DNA of 15,017 nucleotides from JADHUC01 sp964617665 (GTDB taxonomy: Bacteria > Planctomycetota > Planctomycetia > Pirellulales > Pirellulaceae). Both the position numbers and the translations under genes were made by a program. The stretch covers positions 1 to 15,017 of the forward strand of contig CAZUAH010000330.1 in the NCBI GenBank assembly GCA_964617665.1. The letters are read 5' to 3'. Below the pieces are notes generated by a model. That model was not told where the DNA came from, ran no database searches, and saw only the letters and a list, made by a program, of their open reading frames with translations. Shown here piece by piece: positions 1 through 7,317 of this stretch; positions within the stretch are counted from its first letter, which is position 1, and each line of letters begins with the position of its first letter.

Positions 1-27
1 TGGAGTCCCTCAAAATGATCCCCAATC

Positions 28-777
28 GTGAAGAGAATCTGGGCCGCCGGACCTCTGTTGTCTGCCAAGCCGTTCGATGAACCTTCGCCACCGAAAGAGC
101 CGGAACGGCATTCGCCCGCTGACGTACCTCCGAAAGATGTCCCAAGTAAGAAAGGTGCGGTTACGAGGCCGCCCGACGATCCGTCGAAGGTGAAAAAAGC
201 GACAGGTCGAGCCACAAAAAAGGAACACGCCCCGGTTGTCTCGCCGGTTGTTCACACACCGGAGCCGGCGCCGTCGGCCGAGGCACAGGAACGTGCGAGG
301 CGTTCGGCTTTGGAGAGCTACAGCGGAGAGATCATAGGCTCGACAACGATCGTAAAACGTGTCGGCCTTGCCCGACGCATGTGGAAGGCGACGACGGACC
401 GGACCGCGGAAGCCACCACAAGGTTTGTGCTCCTTACAGAAGCACACAACTTGGCGATTGCCGCAGCAGACGTCACGCTCATGAACGAAATCGCGGAACA
501 TGCGAAGCGGGATTTCACGATCGACCGCCTACGAGCCAGCGAAGCTGCCTTGAACGCCGCCTCTGCCACGCTGGAGGAACTAAGTACTGCCGCCGCCGCG
601 CCTGCGGATTTCGCGGTCGTTGCGGAGAATGGGCTTGCACTGGCCAATCAAGCTGCAGGCGACGGCTGGCCAGAAACCGCCAGGAAGCTCGCATCAACGG
701 CGCTTTCCGCAGCCCGCAAGGCCGATGACGACGAACTCGTCAAGAAGGCGACTCTACGTCTGGTGGAATTGCAGTAA
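28..777 (+). CDS. Helical-module protein, N-terminus uncertain, possibly truncated
   Basis: The product is 249 aa if translation starts at GTG 28. Residues 1 to about 85 are rich in Pro, Lys and Glu and look like a flexible linker. Residues about 90-249 are predicted helices that resemble the N-terminal module of the secreted FGE-fold proteins further right: compare ARRMWKATTDRTAEATTRFVLL here with ALAQRLLQTARETD then HYALLRVAWD in the 596-aa protein. There is no signal peptide and no FGE domain. The start is weak: an in-frame TGA lies at 16-18 and no Shine-Dalgarno sequence precedes GTG 28. The frame may therefore be the tail of a longer gene whose 5' part is lost, frameshifted or outside the window. 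The last 224 bp recur at 3036-3259. I do not know its function; a periplasmic or cytoplasmic scaffolding role is only a guess. Confidence 0.6.
   Translation: MKRIWAAGPLLSAKPFDEPSPPKEPERHSPADVPPKDVPSKKGAVTRPPDDPSKVKKATGRATKKEHAPVVSPVVHTPEPAPSAEAQERARRSALESYSGEIIGSTTIVKRVGLARRMWKATTDRTAEATTRFVLLTEAHNLAIAAADVTLMNEIAEHAKRDFTIDRLRASEAALNAASATLEELSTAAAAPADFAVVAENGLALANQAAGDGWPETARKLASTALSAARKADDDELVKKATLRLVELQ
554..777 (+). repeat. Direct repeat copy 1 (224 bp), 3' end of helical-module gene
   Basis: This stretch matches 3036-3259 with seven mismatches and no gaps by eye (about 97% identity). Here it is in frame and ends in TAA; the other copy ends in TGA. The match stops abruptly at both edges: the 3' flanks after the stop codons are unrelated and the 5' flanks belong to different genes. 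Confidence 0.9.
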
Positions 778-948
778 GTGGCGTTTGCTCAGAATGCAAG
801 AGCGTATTCCCGCTTGCTTGACACCCCTCTTCTAGCCTGACACACTATCCTTCAGGCCGACAGTCGCCACGAATGGGCGCGGAGGGAACACGCATCGGCC
901 TCGGATTTCTCAGACGCAAGGGGATGCCGGGAGTTGTTCATGGCACGT

Positions 949-953
949 GGGAG
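949..953 (+). promoter_or_regulatory. Shine-Dalgarno site choosing ATG 961
   Basis: GGGAG lies 7 nt before ATG 961. The in-frame alternatives TTG 934 and ATG 940 have no comparable purine-rich site, and starting there would add charged residues ahead of the signal peptide. Confidence 0.6.
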
Positions 954-960
954 CAGCATC

Positions 961-2751
961 ATGAAAGTACGTCAACGACTACCCTGGATCATCTGGTGCA
1001 GCGCTCTGATCACACTAGGGCTTCTCGGCGGGGCATTGCTCCGCGCAGCAGACAGGGCCTCCGTTCCATCCTCGGCGGCTCAGGATGAAGCTTTGAAACT
1101 CGTAAAGGACGTCTATGGCGATGAATACGCCAAGGCCAATAGTTCAGAACAAAAGACCGCGCTCGCGCAAAGACTGCTCCAGACGGCCAGGGAGACCGAT
1201 CAGGGCACGCCGAATCACTACGCCCTACTTCGAGTTGCATGGGACGTGGCGACTCAGGCCGGCGACGCGAAGTTGGCAATGCAAGTCACTGACGAGATGG
1301 CCGATGCGTACAACGTCGATGGCCTGAGTGCAAAGGTCGCCACCGTCAAAACGGTCGCCGGGCTTGTGCGATCTCCAGCACAGAGAACGGCGTTGGCGAC
1401 CGTTGCTATGGAAGCCCTGGAGGAAGCCGTTGCCGCCGACGATTATGATCGTGCGATAGAACTCGCCGACGCCTCCCTGGCGGCTGCTAGAAGGGCCCGG
1501 GAGTGGCAACTCGCCAAACAAATCGCGGCTCGCGACAGCGAGATCAAGGAAGCAGCGAAGGCGCATGAGAAGATCCAAGCGGTTCTGGCAAAGCTGGAGC
1601 GCGAGCCGACGGACCCTGCTGCGAATCAGGCAGCGGGCGCGTATTTCTGCTTTGACAAAGGAGATTGGGCAAGAGGCATTCCGATGCTCGCGCTGGGAAG
1701 TGATGCCACCTTGAAGAACTTGGCGGTGAAGGACCTGGAAGGGGCTACTTCGCCTGAAACACAAATCGCGCTGGGCGACGGATGGTGGGAATTGGCCGGT
1801 GCCAGGGAAGGTAAAGAGAGGGATCTGCTATTGGTTCGTGCAGGTTACTGGTACAAGCAGGCCCAAGCGAACTTGCGGTCTGCACTTGACAGGGTGAGAA
1901 TCGAGAAGCGGCTGAAAGAGATCGCCAAGACTGGGCATCCCATCCCTGAACCACCAAAGAAGCCGTCTCTCGCGATTGCACCATTGGACGAAAACGAAGC
2001 GAAAGGCTGCCAATCGGATTGGTCCAAGTACCTGCATTTGCCTGTCGTACAGACAAACTCGATCGGCATGAAGTTCGCGCTGATCCCTCCAGGGGAATTC
2101 ATGATGGGGTCAGTGAACGGGCCGGACAAGGAGAAGCCTCAACATAAGGTACGCATCATCAAGCCAATTTGCCTTGGTGTCTATGAGGTTACGCAGGAAC
2201 AATACGAGCAAGTGATGGGTGTGAATCCGAGCGGGTTCAAGGGTCGCAGCCTGCCGGTCGAGCAGGTGAATTGGGGCGACGTGGTGCGGTTTTGTGAGCG
2301 CTTGTCTGCACTGCCATCCGAGAAAGCGGCTGGAAGGGCGTATCGTCTGCCGACCGAAGCCGAGTGGGAATACGCCTGCCGGTCAGGAACCACGACGCGG
2401 TACTATTTCGGCAACGACGCGGCAAGCCTCGGAGACTACGCTTGTCATAAGGGTAACTCGGGCGAGAGGACGCAGCCGGTGGGCCAGAAGAAGCCCAATG
2501 CCTGGGGTCTGTATGACATGCATGGAAACGTCTACGAGTGGTGCCAGGACTGGTACGAAGGGAACTACTCCAAACTGTTACAGACAGACGACCCAGCCGG
2601 CCCATTATCCGGGACACGTCGAGTGAAACGCGGGGGTTGTTGGGCCAGTGACTCTCCGGACTCCCACCGAAGCGCGTTGCGCAACTCCGGCCACCCGGAC
2701 TACGCCCACAACTTCCGCGGCTTTCGCGTGGCCCTGACTCTCACCCCCTAG
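961..2751 (+). CDS. Exported FGE-sulfatase (SUMF1) fold protein with helical N-terminal module
   Basis: The product is 596 aa. Residues 1-30 form a signal peptide or anchor: basic start, then IIWCSALITLGLLGGALL, with a likely cleavage near LRAA. Residues about 43-330 are a helical module containing VYGDEYAKANSSEQKTAL, GDWARGIPMLALGSDATL and GDGWWEL, and ending in a YWYKQA helix. Residues about 365-592 are an FGE-sulfatase domain: IPPGEFMMGS, VTQEQYEQVMG, YRLPTEAEWEYACRSGTT, NAWGLYDMHGNVYEWCQDWY, then RGGCW and GFRVA. True formylglycine-generating enzymes have two cysteines in the GG(S)W loop; here those positions are Ser563 and Ser568, so sulfatase-maturation chemistry is unlikely. The family fold is C-type-lectin-like, and binding of a glycan or protein outside the cytoplasm is my inference. 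ATG 961 is preferred over TTG 934 and ATG 940 because of its Shine-Dalgarno site and signal peptide. It is paralogous to the two minus-strand genes at 3456-7317. Confidence 0.85.
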   Translation: MKVRQRLPWIIWCSALITLGLLGGALLRAADRASVPSSAAQDEALKLVKDVYGDEYAKANSSEQKTALAQRLLQTARETDQGTPNHYALLRVAWDVATQAGDAKLAMQVTDEMADAYNVDGLSAKVATVKTVAGLVRSPAQRTALATVAMEALEEAVAADDYDRAIELADASLAAARRAREWQLAKQIAARDSEIKEAAKAHEKIQAVLAKLEREPTDPAANQAAGAYFCFDKGDWARGIPMLALGSDATLKNLAVKDLEGATSPETQIALGDGWWELAGAREGKERDLLLVRAGYWYKQAQANLRSALDRVRIEKRLKEIAKTGHPIPEPPKKPSLAIAPLDENEAKGCQSDWSKYLHLPVVQTNSIGMKFALIPPGEFMMGSVNGPDKEKPQHKVRIIKPICLGVYEVTQEQYEQVMGVNPSGFKGRSLPVEQVNWGDVVRFCERLSALPSEKAAGRAYRLPTEAEWEYACRSGTTTRYYFGNDAASLGDYACHKGNSGERTQPVGQKKPNAWGLYDMHGNVYEWCQDWYEGNYSKLLQTDDPAGPLSGTRRVKRGGCWASDSPDSHRSALRNSGHPDYAHNFRGFRVALTLTP

Positions 2752-2831
2752 TCTTTTTGCGCCTCGGCGAGCGCGCGTGCGCATACAACGAATGGAAGAG
2801 ACTTGACGCAGTCGTATGTAGGAGCAGGGTC

Positions 2832-3259
2832 ATGGCAGCTCATCAACGAACGCATCCGATCATCTTTGGCGTTTTCTTTGTTGTGATATGGCTTGTTGAA
2901 TCCCCAGTTCTCCGCGCGGCAGACAAGGCCCCGGTGCCACCGGTCGAGGCTCAGAATGCGGCCTTGGCCCTTGTGAAAGATGTCTACGGCGATGAGTACG
3001 ATGAGACCAAGAGCTCAGAGCAGAAAACGGCGCTGACGCCGCCGCTGCCACACTGGAGGAACTAAGTACTGCCGCCGCCGCGCCTGCGGATTTCGCGGTC
3101 GTTGCGGAGAATGGGCTTGCACTGGCCAATCAAGCTGCAGGCGACGGCTGGCCAGAAACCGCCAGGAAGCTCGCATCGACGGCGCTTTCCGCAGCCCGCA
3201 AGGCCAATGACGACGAACTCGTCAAGAAGGCAACTTTACGTCTGGTGGAATTGCAGTGA
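2832..3259 (+). pseudogene. Fusion pseudogene: 5' of FGE-type gene joined out of frame to 3' of helical-module gene
   Basis: Translation can start at ATG 2832, after GGAG at 2821-2824. It gives a signal peptide (HPIIFGVFFVVIWLVESPVL) and then LRAADKAP, LVKDVYGDEYDETKSSEQ and KTAL, clearly paralogous to the start of the 596-aa protein. At about 3034-3036 homology switches to the end of the 28-777 gene. The reading frame does not match across the join: the 5' frame continues as TPPLPHWRN and stops at TAA 3063-3065. The original 3' frame resumes as ATLEELSTAAAAPADF and ends LRLVELQ with TGA 3257-3259. A deletion between two paralogues in a former tandem array explains this. At most a 77-aa peptide with a signal sequence would be made. 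Confidence 0.85.
3036..3259 (+). repeat. Direct repeat copy 2 (224 bp), within fusion pseudogene
   Basis: Second copy of 554-777, same length, seven mismatches including TAA to TGA at the stop. It supplies the 3' part of the fusion pseudogene. Confidence 0.9.
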
Positions 3260-3455
3260 CCGGTCCCTGCATGGCGCCCGACATGCGATGTTCTCCTTGG
3301 TTCGGCGCCGCTTCGATCATTTCCGCAACCAGCACTGACTTCTCATCCGCGTCTTGGCCGCCGTAGAGCGACCGCCGTGAATCTGTGCGGCTATCTTCCT
3401 CGCTTCAGAGACCGTCCGGCTTAGAATGGCAATTCCAGGAGAGTCGATGCGCGCT

Positions 3456-5357
3456 CTACCGAGAGTATAATGGGGAGGTGACTGACCTCGCGACGCGGAA
3501 GCCTTGGGCGTTGCGGCGGTCGCCCGGGTTGCATCCGCGGCGGAACGATGCCCGGCAGAGAGGTGGTCGGTCGTACCAACAACCGCCCCGGATCGCCCGG
3601 CTCACGCCTTCCGATGGCCCATTTGGATCGTCCGTCGGCGACGTTTTGTAGTACATCTCGCTTATCCAATCGTGACACAACTCCCACACGTTCCCGTGCA
3701 TGTCGTACAGGCCCCAGGCGTTCGGTCGCTTTTGACGTACGGGATGCGTCATTTTTGCAGAGTTGTTAACATACCACGCGATGTCCTTCAGGGCAGCCTC
3801 ATCATCACCTGAAGACCACACCGTGGTCGTCCCGGCCCGGCAACTGTACTCCCACTCCGCTTCGGTCGGCAGCCGATATTCCGCACGCGACGCCTGTTCT
3901 CGGGACAGTTCGGTGAGTTTGCGACAGAACGCGGACGCATCTCCCCAGTTGACCGTTTCCACGGGATGCGTCGGATTCTCCTTGAAATCGCTGGAGTTGC
4001 TGCCCATCACGCGCTTGTAATCCGCCTGCGTGACTTCACACGTGCACAGGTAAAACGGTTTGGTGATACGGACGCGATGCTTAGGGGCCTCGATGGGTAG
4101 GCCCCGGAGGTACCAGTCCGGCAGGCTCCTGGCTCTCGCCTCCTCCTGGAGCTTTGCGACCTCCGCTTCCGTCGATCCCATGTCAAATTCGCCTGGCGGA
4201 ATGAGCACGAGTTTCATGCCGATGGAATTGGTCGTCTCCACCGGAACGCCCAGGTACTTGGCCCAAGCTTGTTGATGGTCTTTCGCTTGCCGAGAATCAA
4301 AGGGAGCGATGGCCAAGGGCGGTGGCGATGAAGAAGGCGGTAACACCGGCTCTCGCTCTGACAGCTTCGGGGCAGGCAACCCTTCCAGGCGTTCCTTCGG
4401 AATCTCACTGATCCGTTTCTCGACCTTCGACTTCGCCAGACCTGTCAACTTCGGGGAAGCCAGACGGTACCACGAGACTGCCCGCTCACGTGCTCGCTCC
4501 GCGGCGAGACCGTCCGTCGTCTCGGACACGGCCCACCAGCCGTCGCCAATGGCCACTTGGCCCGCTACGTCCGTGACGCCCTCCAACTCCTTGATCGCCA
4601 GCTTCGTCGCTTGACCACCCTTCCCTAAAGCGAGCATGGGGATACCCTTGTCCCAATCACCTTTCATGAAGCAAAGGTACGTGCCAGCCGCCAGATTGGT
4701 TTCCGCGTCAGCAGGGCTCTCCTCAAGTGTCCGGAAGGCATCCTTGGCCACTGAGTACGCTTCCGATATTTCTGTGACCTTCTTGTTTCGGCTGACAATC
4801 CATTTGGTAAGTTCCCTTTCCCTGGCTTTCCGCGCCGAATCCAAGGCAAGCTGGCCCAGGTACTCGGCCGCCGCAAAATCGTCCCGCTCTACAGCTTCCT
4901 CGATCAACGCCAGCGCCTGCTCTGCAAGCGCCTCGCGCTGCTTTGTCAGAGAAGCCGATTTCCTGGCTTGAGACAGAGCGGCCCCTTTGAGCTGGAACGA
5001 ATCGACCTGGAAGCTCTTGCCCATTTCCTCAATTGCTTGAAAGACAGTTTCCACGTCCCCGGCCTGCGTCGCCATGTCACGAGCCACTCGGAGCAGCACG
5101 TAGCGATTCGTCAGGTCTTCCGATGCTGCGGCTTCCTTCAGAAGCTTATTGGCGAGAGCCGTTTTCTCAGCGGACGTTTTGGCCCGGGCGTGTTCTTCTC
5201 CGTAGACCTCCTCGATCAGCTTGGCCGCTCTCTGCTGAGCAGCGTCTGAAGGAACCTGGGCTAGTTCCTGGGCCACGAGCGGGAGACAACTTCCCGCAAG
5301 CATCCCTGCAGCCACGATCACACAACAACGCATCGGAAAGAGCTTTCGGCTGATCAT
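3456..5357 (-). CDS. Exported FGE-sulfatase (SUMF1) fold protein, tandem copy A
   Basis: The product is 633 aa. Residues 1-30 are a signal peptide (CVIVAAGMLAGSCLPLVAQ; AGSC is only a poor lipobox). Residues 42-318 are the helical module: LIEEVYGEEHARAKT, GDWDKGIPMLALGKGGQA, GDGWWAV, WYRLASPKL and KVEKRISEIP. A proline-rich linker spans about 325-350. The FGE-sulfatase domain runs from about 375 to 624: NSIGMKLVLIPPGEFDMGS, YRLPTEAEWEYSCRAGTT, NAWGLYDMHGNVWELCHDW, IRGGCW and GFRVA. At the two FGE catalytic cysteine positions it has Asp596 and Cys601, so the canonical pair is incomplete. GGAGA precedes ATG 5357 by 6 nt. It lies 58 nt downstream of copy B and probably shares its transcript. Residues 62-304 are identical to copy B, while the pocket residues are very different. 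Secretion and a binding role are inferences from signal and fold. Confidence 0.88.
   Translation of the reverse strand: MISRKLFPMRCCVIVAAGMLAGSCLPLVAQELAQVPSDAAQQRAAKLIEEVYGEEHARAKTSAEKTALANKLLKEAAASEDLTNRYVLLRVARDMATQAGDVETVFQAIEEMGKSFQVDSFQLKGAALSQARKSASLTKQREALAEQALALIEEAVERDDFAAAEYLGQLALDSARKARERELTKWIVSRNKKVTEISEAYSVAKDAFRTLEESPADAETNLAAGTYLCFMKGDWDKGIPMLALGKGGQATKLAIKELEGVTDVAGQVAIGDGWWAVSETTDGLAAERARERAVSWYRLASPKLTGLAKSKVEKRISEIPKERLEGLPAPKLSEREPVLPPSSSPPPLAIAPFDSRQAKDHQQAWAKYLGVPVETTNSIGMKLVLIPPGEFDMGSTEAEVAKLQEEARARSLPDWYLRGLPIEAPKHRVRITKPFYLCTCEVTQADYKRVMGSNSSDFKENPTHPVETVNWGDASAFCRKLTELSREQASRAEYRLPTEAEWEYSCRAGTTTVWSSGDDEAALKDIAWYVNNSAKMTHPVRQKRPNAWGLYDMHGNVWELCHDWISEMYYKTSPTDDPNGPSEGVSRAIRGGCWYDRPPLCRASFRRGCNPGDRRNAQGFRVARSVTSPLYSR
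4446..5174 (-). repeat. 729-bp identical core, copy A
   Basis: Compared line by line, this block is identical to 6406-7134. It encodes residues 62-304, the helical module. Differences resume immediately on both sides: residues 1-61 differ at 11 positions, and residue 305 onward diverges increasingly. Confidence 0.95.
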
Positions 5358-5415
5358 GTGATTCTCCGGTTTGTTACGAAATCACAGTGTAATACTGCGT
5401 GAGCCAATGCGTGCT

Positions 5416-7317
5416 CTACCGAGACGATGATGGGGCGGTGATAGACCGCGCGACGCGGAAACCCTGGTAGCCGTCGCGGGGGCCGGGATCTCTCCAGTTC
5501 CGACACGACGCCCGGCAGTCGGAAAAAAAGCTGCCAAAACTGCCACCCCGGCGCACCCGGAGCGAACCTCCTGATGCCCCGGCTGGATCGTCCAGCGGTG
5601 ACGTTGCGTAGTAGCCGTGACCGTACCAGTCCTGACACCACTCCCAAACGTTCCCGGACATGTCATACAGGCCCCAGGCGTTCGGTGCCTTCTGACACAC
5701 GGGATGCGTCATCCTTGCAGAGTTGCCATGGTACCACCCGCTGTCTTTCAGTGCAGCCTCATCGTCACCTGAATACCATCTCGTGGTCGTCCCGGACCGG
5801 CAAGTGTACTCCCACTCGGCCTCGGTCGGCAGCCGATACTCCGCGTGGGTCGCCTGCTCTTGGGACAGTTCGGCGAGCTTGCGACAAAAGGTTGAGGCCT
5901 CGTCCCAGTTGACCATTTCCACAGGCCGCGTCGGATCGTCCTTGAACTTGCTCGGATTGTTTCCCACAACCCGCTCGTACTCCGTCTGCGTCACTTCAGA
6001 CGCGCCCAAGTAAAACGGCTTGGTGATCCGCACGCGATGCCGAGGGGTCTCGGTCTTCAGTCGCCGGATGATCCAGTCCGCCTCCCTCCAGGCTTGAGCT
6101 TCTACCGAAAGCTTTGCGACCTCTCCTTCCGTCGATCCCATGTCAAATTCGCCTGGCGGAATGAGCACGAATTTCATGCCGATGGAATTGGTCGTCTCCA
6201 CCGAAACGCCAAGGTGCTTGGCCCAGGCCTGTTGATGTTCCTTCGCTTGCCGAGCGTCAAAAGGAGCGACGGCCAGGGGGGGTGGCGACGAAGAAGGCAC
6301 AGACACCGCCTCTCGCTTTGACACCTTCGGGACAGGCAGTTGCTCCAGGCGTTCCTGAGGAATCTCACTGATCCGTTTCTCGACCTTCGACTTCGCCAGA
6401 CCTGCCAACTTCGGGGAAGCCAGACGGTACCACGAGACTGCCCGCTCACGTGCTCGCTCCGCGGCGAGACCGTCCGTCGTCTCGGACACGGCCCACCAGC
6501 CGTCGCCAATGGCCACTTGGCCCGCTACGTCCGTGACGCCCTCCAACTCCTTGATCGCCAGCTTCGTCGCTTGACCACCCTTCCCTAAAGCGAGCATGGG
6601 GATACCCTTGTCCCAATCACCTTTCATGAAGCAAAGGTACGTGCCAGCCGCCAGATTGGTTTCCGCGTCAGCAGGGCTCTCCTCAAGTGTCCGGAAGGCA
6701 TCCTTGGCCACTGAGTACGCTTCCGATATTTCTGTGACCTTCTTGTTTCGGCTGACAATCCATTTGGTAAGTTCCCTTTCCCTGGCTTTCCGCGCCGAAT
6801 CCAAGGCAAGCTGGCCCAGGTACTCGGCCGCCGCAAAATCGTCCCGCTCTACAGCTTCCTCGATCAACGCCAGCGCCTGCTCTGCAAGCGCCTCGCGCTG
6901 CTTTGTCAGAGAAGCCGATTTCCTGGCTTGAGACAGAGCGGCCCCTTTGAGCTGGAACGAATCGACCTGGAAGCTCTTGCCCATTTCCTCAATTGCTTGA
7001 AAGACAGTTTCCACGTCCCCGGCCTGCGTCGCCATGTCACGAGCCACTCGGAGCAGCACGTAGCGATTCGTCAGGTCTTCCGATGCTGCGGCTTCCTTCA
7101 GAAGCTTATTGGCGAGAGCCGTTTTCTCAGCGGATGTCTTAGCCAGGGCGTGTTCTTCTCCGTAGACCTCCTCGATCAGCTCGACCGCTTCTTGCTGATC
7201 GGCGTCAGAAGGAACGGGAGCCAGTTCCTGAGCGAGGAGCGGGAGACAACTTCCTGCAAGCATCCCTGCAGCCACGAGCATACAGTAACGCATGGGGAGA
7301 AGCTTTCGGCTGATCAT
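5416..7317 (-). CDS. Exported FGE-sulfatase (SUMF1) fold protein, tandem copy B
   Basis: The product is 633 aa, the same length as copy A. The signal peptide is MLVAAGMLAGSCLPLLAQ. The helical module (residues 42-318) is identical to copy A from residue 62 to 304. The FGE-sulfatase domain (about 375-624) shows NSIGMKFVLIPPGEFDMGS, YLGASEVTQTEYERVVGNN, YRLPTEAEWEYTCRSGTT, NAWGLYDMSGNVWEWCQDW, RRGGSF and GFRVA. The FGE catalytic cysteine positions hold Ser596 and Cys601, so formylglycine synthesis is unlikely although one cysteine is kept. An AGAG-type Shine-Dalgarno sequence precedes ATG 7317. The gene is first in a likely two-gene operon with copy A. In the loop at residues 593-618 it differs from copy A at most positions, whereas framework residues (CRAS, GFRVA) are kept. 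A ligand-binding, non-enzymatic role outside the cytoplasm is my inference. Confidence 0.88.
   Translation of the reverse strand: MISRKLLPMRYCMLVAAGMLAGSCLPLLAQELAPVPSDADQQEAVELIEEVYGEEHALAKTSAEKTALANKLLKEAAASEDLTNRYVLLRVARDMATQAGDVETVFQAIEEMGKSFQVDSFQLKGAALSQARKSASLTKQREALAEQALALIEEAVERDDFAAAEYLGQLALDSARKARERELTKWIVSRNKKVTEISEAYSVAKDAFRTLEESPADAETNLAAGTYLCFMKGDWDKGIPMLALGKGGQATKLAIKELEGVTDVAGQVAIGDGWWAVSETTDGLAAERARERAVSWYRLASPKLAGLAKSKVEKRISEIPQERLEQLPVPKVSKREAVSVPSSSPPPLAVAPFDARQAKEHQQAWAKHLGVSVETTNSIGMKFVLIPPGEFDMGSTEGEVAKLSVEAQAWREADWIIRRLKTETPRHRVRITKPFYLGASEVTQTEYERVVGNNPSKFKDDPTRPVEMVNWDEASTFCRKLAELSQEQATHAEYRLPTEAEWEYTCRSGTTTRWYSGDDEAALKDSGWYHGNSARMTHPVCQKAPNAWGLYDMSGNVWEWCQDWYGHGYYATSPLDDPAGASGGSLRVRRGGSFGSFFSDCRASCRNWRDPGPRDGYQGFRVARSITAPSSSR
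6406..7134 (-). repeat. 729-bp identical core, copy B
   Basis: Identical partner of 4446-5174, offset by exactly 1960 bp. Confidence 0.95.

Larger units (their letters stand above)
3445..5395 (-). repeat. Tandem duplication unit A (period 1960 bp)
   Basis: The unit covers the whole 633-aa gene plus short flanks. Its downstream flank (GCTCTACCGAGA near 3460) and upstream flank (AATACTGC near 5388-5395) recur in unit B 1960 bp to the right. The two units almost abut. Gene lengths are identical, and I saw no net insertion or deletion despite strong divergence at the 3' end. Confidence 0.8.

Noticed and set aside
3260..3455. Reverse transcriptase, template repeat or accessory gene of a DGR near the FGE genes
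   Set aside because: Intergenic regions (3260-3455, 5358-5415, 7318-7854) and all frames were scanned; no reverse-transcriptase motif and no adenine-rich copy of the variable loops was seen.
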